Assembly (NCBI RefSeq): GCF_900108955.1
Contig: NZ_FNYA01000004.1
Location: forward strand, 62,001 to 126,000
Direction of reading: 5' to 3'
Source of the DNA: Flavobacterium terrigena
GTDB taxonomy: Bacteria > Bacteroidota > Bacteroidia > Flavobacteriales > Flavobacteriaceae
DNA: 64,000 nt
The stretch's first letter is position 1, and the number at the start of each line of letters is the position of its first letter. The notes below the pieces were generated by a model. It made no database searches. It was not told the DNA's origin and saw nothing but the letters and a program-made list of their open reading frames with translations. Below, piece after piece: positions 9,015 to 19,685 of this stretch. A program made the translations under genes and the position numbers.

Positions 9015-9043
9015 TCGATTTGAAAGTTAACATTAGAAAATAA

Positions 9044-9071
9044 AAAAATCCCGCTACTATACGGGATTTTT
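9044..9071. terminator. Rho-independent terminator after acr3 and the lipase gene
   Basis: The hairpin AAAATCCCG / CGGGATTTT has an 8-nt loop and T runs on both strands. It lies between the convergent acr3 and lipase genes and can serve both. Confidence 0.85.
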
Positions 9072-9091
9072 CACTACTAAACACAACACAA

Positions 9092-10813
9092 CTATTCTTT
9101 AATCACTTTAATGGTTTGCGATTGATTTTCGCTTTCTAAAGTAATTAAATAAATTCCTTTTGCATACTTCGACATATCGATATTCGATGAAGTTGCTTGT
9201 ATATTTTTTATTTCTAATTGTTGACCTAATAACGAGTAAATTGTAGCTTTTGAAGCTGAAATATTATCTAAGTATAAAATGTCTTTGACTGGATTTGGAT
9301 AAAAACTTACTTTATTGATTTCGTTTGTAGCAATTCCTAATGTAGTGCTAATTACAAAATTATATGGTGTTTGATAATTTGTGTTTGTTGGTGTTGTGCT
9401 TACGATTTTTAAGAAATAATCGCCAGGTGTTAAAGTTCTTACAAATGAAAGTGTATTTCCTGAATTAGCAACCGTTGTGTCAATTAAATTGCCCGAACTA
9501 TCTAAAATTGAAGCATTCATTACGCTTGTTGTAATAGTAGTAATGTCAACACTTGTTGTCATTGTGCCGCCAGAAATTGTGAATTTATAAAAATCTTGAT
9601 CGGCATTTGCAGGAATAGATTGAAGAGTTGTAAAACCGTTGTAAACTTTATTGGTATTGACAGTGTAAGCCAATTCCTTAAAATTTGGTTCATCTAAACC
9701 TTGCATAATTTCGTAATAATATCCAGGTAATTCCGTATGATTTTCAATATAATCGAAAGTGGAATTAAAGTAGAAAAATTTTGTAGGATACGTTAAACTC
9801 GTATAATAAGTATCCATAATTGATTGTGGCTCTGCTACAACTCCGTCTGTTGTTCCTCCAGTAATTCTTCCGATAACACTTGAGAAATCGATAACATTAT
9901 CAATAGGTTTTATATTTAACCCAATTATATTATCGCCAATATTTCCGCTGCAATTCACATCGTAATTATAAAAATCGGCACCAAAAAGATGTTCGTTCAT
10001 ATTACTTGAGTTGTTCACTTCAATTCCACCTGATAAAAAACGACCTGCATCACCACTATAATAATAAGAAATTTTCAAATCTCTAATCGCTTCGCTTTTC
10101 GTATCGATTCCTGCAAACCAACCCAAACCTGTGTCGCTGGCGTTACTTCCGCCATGTGGAGTTCCTAAAGTTAAGAGTTTCGCCACATGATGTGCATTAT
10201 CCGTTTGCCAATAATTAGTATTTTGTAAATATTGTCGTGAAGCCAAACCGCCCATGCTGTGTCCGACCAGAATCACTTTGTTTTTACCAGTTAATTGCAT
10301 AATTCTTTCAATTGCTTTTTTTACTGCAATTCCTTGTTTGTAAATAGCAGATTGATTGCTCAAAGCTGCAGTTCCAATGGAACCATCTGTATTCACATTA
10401 AAATTTAAAGTATAAAATTCGCCTTCAATCATGGTGGTTTCAAAAGCTGCAATATCAGCTCCAGCAGTTGGAAAGATATTTAGGTTTGCTGTTCCGTGAT
10501 TTCCATCGGCATTTAGGCAAAAATCAAATCTTCCACCAAAAGTAAAGCCATATTGAGAACTGAAATAAGCAGTAGTGGCATTCCAAGTTTCAGAACTAGA
10601 ATTTAATCCGTGTATGAAAAGGATAGGATAGGGAAGTTTGCTTTCAAATGTCAATTTATTAGTTAAATCAACTGTTTTTAATGGAATGATAGAATCATTT
10701 CTAATTTCTTGAAATTCAAATTCGGAAGGTCTGGGTTTATAAATTATGTTTTGAGCATAACCCATACTAATTGAAAATATTGAAATAAGAGTTAATAAAG
10801 TAATTTTTTTCAT
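9092..10813 (-). CDS. Secreted lipase-like alpha/beta hydrolase with type IX sorting signal
   Basis: This 573-aa exported hydrolase begins at the methionine of the signal peptide MKKITLLTLISIFSISMGYA; an in-frame upstream ATG would only add 18 non-signal residues. The N-terminal domain is an alpha/beta hydrolase: the oxyanion stretch PILFIHGLNSSSETW, the nucleophile elbow LVGHSMGGLASRQY, and LTLGTPHGGSNAS, typical of triacylglycerol lipases. A bacterial pre-peptidase-type beta domain follows (SIPANADQDFYKFTISGG to GDYFLKIVS). The last 75 residues are a type IX secretion sorting domain (FYPNPVKDILYLDN to GIYLITLESENQSQTIKVIKE), so it is delivered to the surface or medium. Its exact substrate is unknown. 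Confidence 0.88.
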   Translation of the reverse strand: MKKITLLTLISIFSISMGYAQNIIYKPRPSEFEFQEIRNDSIIPLKTVDLTNKLTFESKLPYPILFIHGLNSSSETWNATTAYFSSQYGFTFGGRFDFCLNADGNHGTANLNIFPTAGADIAAFETTMIEGEFYTLNFNVNTDGSIGTAALSNQSAIYKQGIAVKKAIERIMQLTGKNKVILVGHSMGGLASRQYLQNTNYWQTDNAHHVAKLLTLGTPHGGSNASDTGLGWFAGIDTKSEAIRDLKISYYYSGDAGRFLSGGIEVNNSSNMNEHLFGADFYNYDVNCSGNIGDNIIGLNIKPIDNVIDFSSVIGRITGGTTDGVVAEPQSIMDTYYTSLTYPTKFFYFNSTFDYIENHTELPGYYYEIMQGLDEPNFKELAYTVNTNKVYNGFTTLQSIPANADQDFYKFTISGGTMTTSVDITTITTSVMNASILDSSGNLIDTTVANSGNTLSFVRTLTPGDYFLKIVSTTPTNTNYQTPYNFVISTTLGIATNEINKVSFYPNPVKDILYLDNISASKATIYSLLGQQLEIKNIQATSSNIDMSKYAKGIYLITLESENQSQTIKVIKE

Positions 10814-10964
10814 ATGCACGCATAGTAAGTTAAAAGACCAATATAAATAAATATATTTAATTTTCACATATTTTTTGTTAAATTTCTAACAAATAAGTTT
10901 TAATATTAAATATTTATCAATAAAATGAGGGTTTATTGCAAGAATGATTGAAAGTCAAAAGGAA

Positions 10965-11300
10965 GTTTCAAAAACTGGAAATGTAATTGCTAATAGCGGA
11001 AATAAGGTTGTTAAAAATGGAAATGCAGTTGCTAGTTGCGGAAATACAGTTGCTAAAACTGGAAATGAATCTGCTAAAACTGGAAATGAATCTATCAAAA
11101 CTGGAAATAAAACTGCTAAAACTGGAAATAAAGTTGCTAAAACTGGAAATGAATCTGCTAAAAGTCCATAGTAATCTTCTAAAACTCCAAATAAAGTTGC
11201 TAAAACTGGAAATAAAACTGCTAAAAGTCCAAACAAAGTTGCTAAAACTCCATAGTAATCTTCTAAAACTCCAAATGAAACTGCTAAAACTCCAAAGTAG
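10965..11300. repeat. Tandem array of 16 units of exactly 21 bp
   Basis: Sixteen contiguous units, with no spacers and no insertions or deletions, run from 10965 to 11300. The usual unit is built on GTTGCTAAAACTGGAAAT plus three variable bases. Units 1-9 are GGAA-type; units 10-16 mostly switch to CCAAA/CCATAG at the same place, so unit variants are ordered along the array. The plus-strand frame starting at 10944 gives heptads like AKTGNES but meets TAG TAA at unit 10. The minus-strand frame (FPVLAVL heptads) is stop-free, but its only good ATG lies in the neighbouring terminator. I regard the array as non-coding. It lies between the divergent lipase promoter side and the 3' end of the DUF6952-type gene. 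Confidence 0.9.
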
Positions 11301-11306
11301 GTTTCA

Positions 11307-11340
11307 AAATATAAAAAAAAACTCCCAATTTCTTGAGAGT
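11307..11340 (-). terminator. Terminator of the DUF6952/thioredoxin gene cluster
   Basis: AAACTCcCAA pairs with TTGaGAGTTT around a 4-nt loop. On the minus strand a run of at least nine T follows, just after the stop at 11346. It insulates the 21-bp array from the gene cluster. Confidence 0.8.
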
Positions 11341-11345
11341 TTCTG

Positions 11346-11603
11346 TTATTTATCAATCGCGCCTAACACGCGTTTCATAAAATCGTTTAGGGCTGCTTTT
11401 TTGTCTTTGCCTTCTTTGACCATTTTGTTTACTTCAATGGCGCCATACATATTTGAAATTAATTCGGCTATCACATCCAATTCTTCATCTTTTAAAGATT
11501 CTAATTCGCAAAGATGTTCTAAAACTGCAATGGTTTCAACTAAGTAATCCGCATCGTTTTCTTCAACAAATTGGGTTAAGTGTTTTATTACGGGTAATTT
11601 CAT
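11346..11603 (-). CDS. Small acidic DUF6952-type protein
   Basis: This 85-aa, acidic, all-helical protein has no signal peptide and no cysteines. It begins MKLPVIKHLTQFVEENDADY and resembles the family labelled DUF6952. As I recall, the set peroxiredoxin, thioredoxin, DUF6952 recurs in Flavobacteriaceae, and it occurs here in that order on one strand. The function is unknown; a role in the peroxide response is inferred from the neighbours only. Confidence 0.7.
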   Translation of the reverse strand: MKLPVIKHLTQFVEENDADYLVETIAVLEHLCELESLKDEELDVIAELISNMYGAIEVNKMVKEGKDKKAALNDFMKRVLGAIDK

Positions 11604-11608
11604 TTTTG

Positions 11609-11700
11609 TTTGTTTCAGGTTTCAAGTTTCAGGTTTCAAGTTCTGTGGTTCTTTAAGTCATAAACTAATAATAACTTCAAACCTGAAACTTGAAACAAAA
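11609..11700. repeat. Dispersed inverted repeat of the TTTCAGGTTTCAAG family
   Basis: The left arm (11609-11640) has TTTCAGGTTTCAAG twice in direct order. The right arm (11672-11700) carries its reverse complement, AACCTGAAACTTGAAAC. The arms enclose about 30 bp. The same word pair recurs inside mnmE (35416-35583) and upstream of gldF (about 40669-40684), so this is a dispersed family. Confidence 0.8.
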
Positions 11701-11703
11701 TAT

Positions 11704-12012
11704 TTATATCACTTCAGCAACTAATTCCGCTAAAACTTCTGCTTTATTGGTTTGAGTTTGGTTCACTAACACTCCGTTTTTAAATGCTGCGAATGTTGGT
11801 AAATTGTCTACGTTAGCTAATTTTCTAGATTCTGTAAATTGCTCAGCATCTACCATTAAAAAAGGAACGTTTTCGTTTTCTGAAGCCATTTTTTTGAATT
11901 TTGGTTTCATAATTCGGCAATTTCCACACCAAGATGCTGAAAATTGTACTAAAACTACTTCGTTTGAAGCAATTATTTCTGCTAAATTATCTTTTTCTAA
12001 TTCTAAGAACAT
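11704..12012 (-). CDS. Thioredoxin-family protein with CGNC active site
   Basis: The 102-aa cytoplasmic protein has the thioredoxin fold: VLVQFSASWCGNCRIMKPKF with active cysteines C29 and C32, then LMVDAEQF and the cis-proline region VDNLPTFAAFKNG. The active site is CGNC rather than the classic CGPC, which may change its redox potential. It lies 96 bp downstream of the peroxiredoxin gene on the same strand and is a plausible electron donor to it. It has no signal peptide. Confidence 0.88.
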   Translation of the reverse strand: MFLELEKDNLAEIIASNEVVLVQFSASWCGNCRIMKPKFKKMASENENVPFLMVDAEQFTESRKLANVDNLPTFAAFKNGVLVNQTQTNKAEVLAELVAEVI

Positions 12013-12035
12013 AGTTTTATAATTTTCAATATTAA

Positions 12036-12088
12036 AATTCCAAATCCCAACACTTCGACTCCGCTCAGTGTGACTGGAATTTGGAATT
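12036..12088. repeat. REP-like inverted repeat between peroxiredoxin and thioredoxin genes
   Basis: The outer arms ATTCCAAAT and ATTTGGAAT enclose CACTtcgactccgctcAGTG. The inner CTTCGACTCCGCTCAGTG word is, from memory, a common dispersed intergenic repeat of Bacteroidetes. It may act as a processing or partial termination site inside the cluster. Confidence 0.7.
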
Positions 12089-12108
12089 TCTCTATTGTAT
12101 TTTAATTT

Positions 12109-12744
12109 TTAGTTTTGGCTTAAATAAGCAGCAGTACTTAATCTGTCAGCGTTCATTGCTTCTTTACCAGCTTCCCAGTTTGCAGGACAAACTTCACCTT
12201 TAGTTTGGATATGTGTGTAAGCATCAACCATACGTAAATATTCGTTTACGTTTCTTCCTAATGGCATATCGTTAACACTTTCGTGGAAAATTTTACCAGT
12301 TTCGTCAATTAAATAAGTTGCACGGAAAGTTACGTTTGAACCTTCTAATATTTCATCGTTTAATTCTTCATTATAAACCCATTCTGCATCTAAAATATCT
12401 AAAGCAGCAGATAAATTACGAGTAGTATCAGCTAATAAAGGATAAGTAACTCCTTCAATTCCACCATTATTTTTTGGAGTGTTTAACCAAGCAAAGTGTA
12501 CTTCGTTAGTATCGCAAGAAGCACCAATTACAATTGTGTTTCTTTTTTCAAATTCTGGTAAAGCCGCTTGGAAAGCGTGTAATTCAGTTGGACAAACAAA
12601 TGTAAAGTCTTTTGGATACCAAAATAAAAGTACTTTTTTGTTGTTTTTTGTAGCTTCTTCTAAAACGTTAATTCTTAAGTTGTCACCCATTTCTGAGATT
12701 GCGTCAACGGTAATGTTTGGGAATTGTTTTCCTACTAATGCCAT
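12109..12744 (-). CDS. Typical 2-Cys peroxiredoxin (AhpC/TSA family)
   Basis: This 211-aa peroxidase reduces H2O2 and alkyl hydroperoxides. The peroxidatic site is YPKDFTFVCPTELHAF with Cys51, and the resolving cysteine lies in KGEVCPANWEAGKEAM near residue 180. No ahpF lies beside it; the thioredoxin-like gene downstream is the likely reductant. A TAATTTTG -7 box on this strand is at 12782-12789, giving a leader of about 30 nt. It is encoded just upstream of katG, forming a peroxide-defence neighbourhood. Confidence 0.93.
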   Translation of the reverse strand: MALVGKQFPNITVDAISEMGDNLRINVLEEATKNNKKVLLFWYPKDFTFVCPTELHAFQAALPEFEKRNTIVIGASCDTNEVHFAWLNTPKNNGGIEGVTYPLLADTTRNLSAALDILDAEWVYNEELNDEILEGSNVTFRATYLIDETGKIFHESVNDMPLGRNVNEYLRMVDAYTHIQTKGEVCPANWEAGKEAMNADRLSTAAYLSQN

Positions 12745-12876
12745 AATTTTTTTATTTATTTTATTGTTTTTATTTCTGGTGCAAAATTAGGTATTATTAT
12801 CAGTATTTCAAGAGGAATTTATTGTAATTTCTTATTAGATAATAGGATATGCTTATGGGTGCGATTTCATATTCAT

Positions 12877-12908
12877 AAAAAAGACGATTTGTTTCCAAAT
12901 CGCCTTTA
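12877..12908 (-). terminator. Terminator of katG
   Basis: On the minus strand AAGGCGATTTGG and AAATCGTC form a hairpin with a T run after it, about 25 bp past the katG stop. It separates katG from the peroxiredoxin gene. Confidence 0.8.
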
Positions 12909-12932
12909 AAATAGTTTGTTTATAAAATTATT

Positions 12933-15179
<2,247 letters not shown>

Positions 15180-15309
15180 TTAAATAATAAATTCTAATTA
15201 TATAAATTTATTTTATAATAGTTTTAGTTTATTATAAATTAATTTTAATAACTGAAAGAATTTCAATTTTAATTATATATTTGCCTTCCTAACCAAAATT
15301 ACTAAAAAA

Positions 15310-16986
15310 ATGAATATTTTCAGAAAAAAATCCATTACAACAATATTAAAACAAGGTGGAGATGGAGAACACTCTGGCTTAAATAAAGTATTGACAGTAA
15401 AAGATTTAACATTTTTTGGAATAGCTGCCATTATCGGTGGTGGTACTTTTAGTGCTATCGGAAATGCTTGTTTTTCTGGAGGTCCAGCCGTAGTACTTTT
15501 ATATATTATGTGTGCGATTGCTTGCGGATTTACGGCTATGTGTTATGCGGAATTTGCTTCTCGTGTACCGGTTTCAGGAAGTGCTTATACGTATGCTTAT
15601 GTATCTTTTGGGGAACTTTTTGCCTGGATTATTGGTTGGGCATTAATTATGGAATATTCAATTGGTAACATTTATATTGCTTTTTCATGGAGTGGTTATT
15701 TTACCAATTTACTAGAAACTTTCGGAATACATTTGCCAGAATGGTTAACAATAAATTATAAATCGGCTCACGCAGCATTTTTAGCAAGTAAAGGTGATGA
15801 AGGTTTAGCAGCTTGGCAAAACGCACCAATGTTAGGAAACTTGAGAGTTATTTTCGATTTACCAGCAGTGGTTATTAATGTTTTAATTACTTATTTAGTA
15901 TATAGAGGAACAAAAGAATCTAAAAATTTTAGTAATGCAATGGTTTACATTAAGTTGGCAATTATTGCTTTAGTAATTATAGTTGGAGCTTTTTATGTAG
16001 ATATTGATAATTGGACGCCTTTTATGCCAAATGGTTTTAGCGGAGTAATGGGCGGAGTTTCTGCAGTTTTCTTTGCTTACATTGGTTTTGATGCCGTTTC
16101 TACATTGGCAGAAGAAAGTAAAAATCCACAACGTGACTTACCAAAAGGAATGATTTATTCTTTAGTAATTTGTACTGTTGTTTTTATCATATTGGCTTTA
16201 GTTATTACTGGAATGGTTTCTTATGAATTGCTTGGTGTTAGTGATCCTTTAGCTGAAATTTTCGCTTTAAAAGGTGTAAAATGGATGTTATTTGTGGTTT
16301 CTATTGCTGCGGTTGTAGCGATGACAAGCGTTTTATTAGTTTTCCAAATGGGACAACCAAGAATTTGGATGACTATGAGTCGTGATGGTTTAATGCCAAA
16401 GCGTTTTTCTAGAATTCACCCAAAATATAAAACTCCAAGTTACGCGACACTTGTAACTGGTTTAGTGGTTGGAATTCCAATCTTTTTTACAGATGAAAAC
16501 TTCGTATTAGATTTTACAAGTATCGGAACTTTATTTGCTTTCGTATTGGTTTGTGGTGGTGTTTTAATGCTTTCTGCTCAAAGTGAAGCTGAAATTGCTG
16601 AACGTGAAACAAAAGGAAAATTCAGAATTCCGTATGTGAATTCAAAATTCATTTTCCCAGTAATTATGTTAGTAGCGGTAGCTTTAATTTTAAAATATGT
16701 ACCAGATTTCTTCACGAATGTTCTTGATTTTTCTACAGGTGAAAAATTAGCGACTAATATTCCAATGTTGGTTTTCTTAATCGTTTGTGTTGTAATGACA
16801 TTTGTTTCATTCACTAAAAACTTATCGTTAATTCCGTTACTAGGTTTAATTTCTTGTTGTTATTTATTAACAGGAATGGCTGTTTCTAACTGGATGTGGT
16901 TTGGTGTTTGGTTGGTAATTGGATTGGTAATTTATTTTACATTCAGTTATAATAATAGTAAATTGAATACAGAAACTGAGGAATAA
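15310..16986 (+). CDS. APC-family amino acid permease
   Basis: This 558-aa inner-membrane transporter has about 14 hydrophobic helices. It carries the APC substrate-binding stretch FFGIAAIIGGGTFSAIGNA in helix 1 and VSAVFFAYIGFDAVSTLAEE in helix 6, as in cationic amino acid transporters of the YfnA/CAT group. Neutral or cationic amino acid uptake is likely; the exact substrate cannot be read. A TATATTTG -7 box at 15276-15283 sits 27 nt upstream of the ATG. A strong terminator follows, so it is monocistronic. Confidence 0.88.
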   Translation: MNIFRKKSITTILKQGGDGEHSGLNKVLTVKDLTFFGIAAIIGGGTFSAIGNACFSGGPAVVLLYIMCAIACGFTAMCYAEFASRVPVSGSAYTYAYVSFGELFAWIIGWALIMEYSIGNIYIAFSWSGYFTNLLETFGIHLPEWLTINYKSAHAAFLASKGDEGLAAWQNAPMLGNLRVIFDLPAVVINVLITYLVYRGTKESKNFSNAMVYIKLAIIALVIIVGAFYVDIDNWTPFMPNGFSGVMGGVSAVFFAYIGFDAVSTLAEESKNPQRDLPKGMIYSLVICTVVFIILALVITGMVSYELLGVSDPLAEIFALKGVKWMLFVVSIAAVVAMTSVLLVFQMGQPRIWMTMSRDGLMPKRFSRIHPKYKTPSYATLVTGLVVGIPIFFTDENFVLDFTSIGTLFAFVLVCGGVLMLSAQSEAEIAERETKGKFRIPYVNSKFIFPVIMLVAVALILKYVPDFFTNVLDFSTGEKLATNIPMLVFLIVCVVMTFVSFTKNLSLIPLLGLISCCYLLTGMAVSNWMWFGVWLVIGLVIYFTFSYNNSKLNTETEE

Positions 16987-17002
16987 GAAAATATAAAATT
17001 TA

Positions 17003-17037
17003 AAAAACCGTCCCGATTTTATCGAGACGGTTTTTTT
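17003..17037. terminator. Terminator after the permease gene
   Basis: AACCGTCCCGA pairs with TCGAGACGGTT (one mismatch) around a 5-nt loop, with a T7 tail on the plus strand and an A run opposite. It lies between convergent genes and can serve both. Confidence 0.88.
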
Positions 17038-17047
17038 ATGCTTTAAA

Positions 17048-17965
17048 CTAAGCTATTTTTCTAATCGTTTTCCATTTTTTGAATCCAAACCAAGCTAAAA
17101 ATCCGAAGAAAGCTATTGGCCAAAGTTGGACTAAAAACGCCACAATTCCTTCAAAAATGAACCAACCTGTTTTAATGCTTTCCCAAACTTGTAAGCCTAA
17201 ATTTGGTCGGTACGCATTTACGTTTTTTTCATTGGCAACCAATTCGTATTTCAATTGTTCGTTTTGATATAATTCTAATGTTACTGTTGAAAAATTAACT
17301 TGATCTTTTAACGATAAATTATTGATGTAAGAAGTATAAGAATTTTCTTTTTTCGAGGCTAAATTCGCTTCAGCTTCATTAATTTCTTTCAGTTTGTTTC
17401 CTTTTTTGTCAATGGCGTTTTCTAATCTTTTAGAAGTGTTAGCATTTCTTTTTTGAGATAATTGATTGGCTAATAATTGTAAATTTACGTCGTCAGCTTT
17501 AATCACACGATAATCTAAAAACTGCACTTCTTTTGCTAAACTTCTCAATAGTGTGTCTAATTTCACGTTTGGCACTCGCAAGGAGATGGTGTTGTTCACT
17601 TCGTAACGTGTAGTTTGCAATAAACTATCTTGACTCACTTGCGTTTCATCGTTTTCTGTAATCGTACTTCTCAATTCGGAAAGTGTCACAAATCCGCCTA
17701 CATTTTTAGTTAAATTCTCAATTTTGTATGTCGATTGTGCCACATCTTTGACTTTAAAACGTGCATCAGCCGTTCTAATAAATTTTCGTTTGGAATTTTT
17801 GTCTTCCACCGCTGCTGAGGAGGTCATGTCGTCAGCTACTGCCGAACTATCAACAGAAACAGCTTCTAAATCCATTTTACTAATACTCTCTTCCGATTTT
17901 TTGTTACAAGCGATTGCTAGTGTTAGAAGCATCATTACGCCTCCAATTTTGAAATTTGTGTTCAT
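17048..17965 (-). CDS. DUF4349 lipoprotein
   Basis: This 305-aa envelope lipoprotein has a lipobox (LTLAIACNKKSE), so it is probably anchored by the Cys near residue 20. The DUF4349 domain follows (RKFIRTADARFKVKDVAQ to LELYQNEQL), with a central coiled coil around residues 150-215 and a C-terminal hydrophobic helix (WPIAFFGFLAWFGF) ending in KKWKTIRKIA. The family function is unknown. A lipid anchor plus a C-terminal membrane helix fits a protein attached at both ends. Confidence 0.85.
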   Translation of the reverse strand: MNTNFKIGGVMMLLTLAIACNKKSEESISKMDLEAVSVDSSAVADDMTSSAAVEDKNSKRKFIRTADARFKVKDVAQSTYKIENLTKNVGGFVTLSELRSTITENDETQVSQDSLLQTTRYEVNNTISLRVPNVKLDTLLRSLAKEVQFLDYRVIKADDVNLQLLANQLSQKRNANTSKRLENAIDKKGNKLKEINEAEANLASKKENSYTSYINNLSLKDQVNFSTVTLELYQNEQLKYELVANEKNVNAYRPNLGLQVWESIKTGWFIFEGIVAFLVQLWPIAFFGFLAWFGFKKWKTIRKIA

Positions 17966-18116
17966 AAAAATTTGTTTTTAATGGTTGATTAATAAGTAAA
18001 AAGTAATAGTGTTCCATTAACAAATTTTTAAGATTAAGAGATATGAATTTACCTACTAAAAACTGTGCCAAAAATTTAATAGAGTAGGATAGTGGTGTTT
18101 CAAAATAGTTTCTGGT

Positions 18117-18160
18117 ATGACATTTATCATAATTTAATTCTTCTAAACGATATAATTTTG
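18117..18160 (+). promoter_or_regulatory. hemN promoter with FNR-like dyad
   Basis: The dyad ATGACATTTATCAT is at 18117-18130 and the -7 box TAATTTTG at 18153-18160. The dyad centre lies 36.5 bp from the last base of the -7 box, which would place it near -41.5, a class II activator position. The same spacing occurs before ccoS and ccoI. Confidence 0.75.
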
Positions 18161-18178
18161 AGGTAAATTCTAAATATT

Positions 18179-19543
18179 ATGATGACATCATTAATTCAAA
18201 AATATAATGTTCCTGGTCCGAGATATACTAGTTATCCTACGGTTCCGTTTTGGGATGAAGAAAAGTTTACAGAACAAAAATGGATACATGATTTAAAAGA
18301 AACGTTTAAAGTAAGTAACCAAATTGATGGAATTAGTTTATATATTCACTTACCTTTTTGCGAAAGTTTGTGTACATTTTGTGGTTGCAACAAACGAATT
18401 ACGAAGCGTCACGAAGTAGAATTACCCTACATTCAGGCTGTGATTAAAGAATGGCGAATGTATTGTGATTTGTTTTCTAGAAAGCCGAATATTAAAGAAA
18501 TCCACTTGGGTGGCGGAACTCCAACTTTTTTCTCAACGGAGAATTTAACTTTGTTGATTAATGGAATTTTCGAAACGGCAAATAAAGCAGAAAACTATAT
18601 TTTCAGTTTTGAAGGACATCCCAACAATACCACAAAAGAACATTTACAAACATTATATAATTTAGGTTTTAGAAGAGTGAGTTTTGGTGTGCAAGATTAT
18701 AGTCCAAAAGTACAAGAAGCCATTCACAGAATACAATCGTTTCATAATGTTTCTAAAGTTACTTTATTAGCAAAAGAAATAGGCTACACGTCTATTGGAC
18801 ACGATTTAATTTACGGATTGCCATTTCAAACTTTAGAAGATGTAGAAGATACGATTCTTAAAACCAAATCATTATTACCGGACAGAATTTCGTTTTACAG
18901 CTACGCACATGTGCCGTGGTTGAAAGGAAATGGCCAACGAGGTTTTAATGACGAAGACATTCCGCAAAGCGATACAAAAAGACAATTGTACGAATTAGGA
19001 AAGAAAATGTTATTAGAAATCGGTTATCAAGAAATTGGAATGGATCATTTTGCTTTACCAACAGACGAAATGTATTTGGCATTTAGAAACAAAAATTTAC
19101 ACCGTAATTTTATGGGCTACACGGCTTCAAAAACAGATGTGATGATTGGTTTAGGTGTTTCTTCAATTAGTGATAGTTGGAATAGTTTTGCCCAAAATGA
19201 GAAATCTTTAGATGCTTATTATGTGAAAATTAATTCGAATTTATTACCCGTTTTTAGAGGACATCATTTAACAAATGAAGATTTAATTATCAGACAACAT
19301 ATTTTAAATTTAATGTGTCATTTTGAAACTTCTTGGGAATATGAAGCGTTATTTTTCAAAGAAATATATGAAGTTTTAGAAAGATTGAAAGAAATGCAAC
19401 ACGATGGTTTACTTATTATTGATGATAAAAAAATAACCGTTACTGATTTAGGAAAAGCCTATGTTAGAAATATTTGTATGGCTTTTGATTTAAGGTTACG
19501 AAGAGCGGCTCCACAAACGGAATTGTTTTCTATGACGGTTTAA
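18179..19543 (+). CDS. hemN: Oxygen-independent coproporphyrinogen III dehydrogenase
   Basis: HemN is a radical SAM enzyme that converts coproporphyrinogen III to protoporphyrinogen IX when oxygen is scarce. At 454 aa it is full length. The start PGPRYTSYPTVPFW is typical of true HemN, and the cluster motif is CESLCTFCGC (C61, C65, C68). HLGGGTPTFF and SFGVQDYSPKVQEAIHR follow. The FNR-like dyad upstream suggests activation at low oxygen together with the neighbouring cbb3 oxidase, which needs haem. The ATG could also be the second of the two adjacent ones (18182). Confidence 0.95.
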   Translation: MMTSLIQKYNVPGPRYTSYPTVPFWDEEKFTEQKWIHDLKETFKVSNQIDGISLYIHLPFCESLCTFCGCNKRITKRHEVELPYIQAVIKEWRMYCDLFSRKPNIKEIHLGGGTPTFFSTENLTLLINGIFETANKAENYIFSFEGHPNNTTKEHLQTLYNLGFRRVSFGVQDYSPKVQEAIHRIQSFHNVSKVTLLAKEIGYTSIGHDLIYGLPFQTLEDVEDTILKTKSLLPDRISFYSYAHVPWLKGNGQRGFNDEDIPQSDTKRQLYELGKKMLLEIGYQEIGMDHFALPTDEMYLAFRNKNLHRNFMGYTASKTDVMIGLGVSSISDSWNSFAQNEKSLDAYYVKINSNLLPVFRGHHLTNEDLIIRQHILNLMCHFETSWEYEALFFKEIYEVLERLKEMQHDGLLIIDDKKITVTDLGKAYVRNICMAFDLRLRRAAPQTELFSMTV

Positions 19544-19551
19544 CTACAAAA

Positions 19552-19586
19552 TAGACCTGACAGGTTTCAAAAACCTGTCAGGTCTA
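19552..19586. repeat. REP-like palindrome with CCTGACAGG arms
   Basis: Perfect 15-bp arms surround the loop TCAAA. The plan resembles the REP pair at 1738 and 2426 (a GC-rich half-palindrome word, a TTCAAAA-like centre) but the arm sequence differs (GACCTGACAGG). It follows hemN and may terminate it. No transposase is beside it. Confidence 0.85.
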
Positions 19587-19685
19587 AGTGTATTAGGGAG
19601 AAGCTGAAAGGAGTTCAGCTTGACAAAAATTATCGTAAAACTTTGCGAACTTTGCGAATTCCTTTGCGTCTTTGCGAGCAAAAAC

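Noticed and set aside
10944..11171. Plus-strand frame with AKTGNES heptads
   Set aside because: It stops at TAG TAA inside unit 10 while the DNA repeat continues unchanged, so selection is on the DNA and not on this peptide.
10955..11356. Open minus-strand frame of 133 codons with FPVLAVL heptads across the first array
   Set aside because: Its ATG lies in the terminator and stop region of the DUF6952-type gene, there is no promoter, and openness follows from the lack of TTA, CTA and TCA in the 21-bp unit. It reads as hydrophobic repeats with no domain.
11453..11656. Plus-strand frame opposite the DUF6952-type gene
   Set aside because: It is a shadow frame that runs into a dispersed repeat, and the minus-strand gene has better context and terminator.
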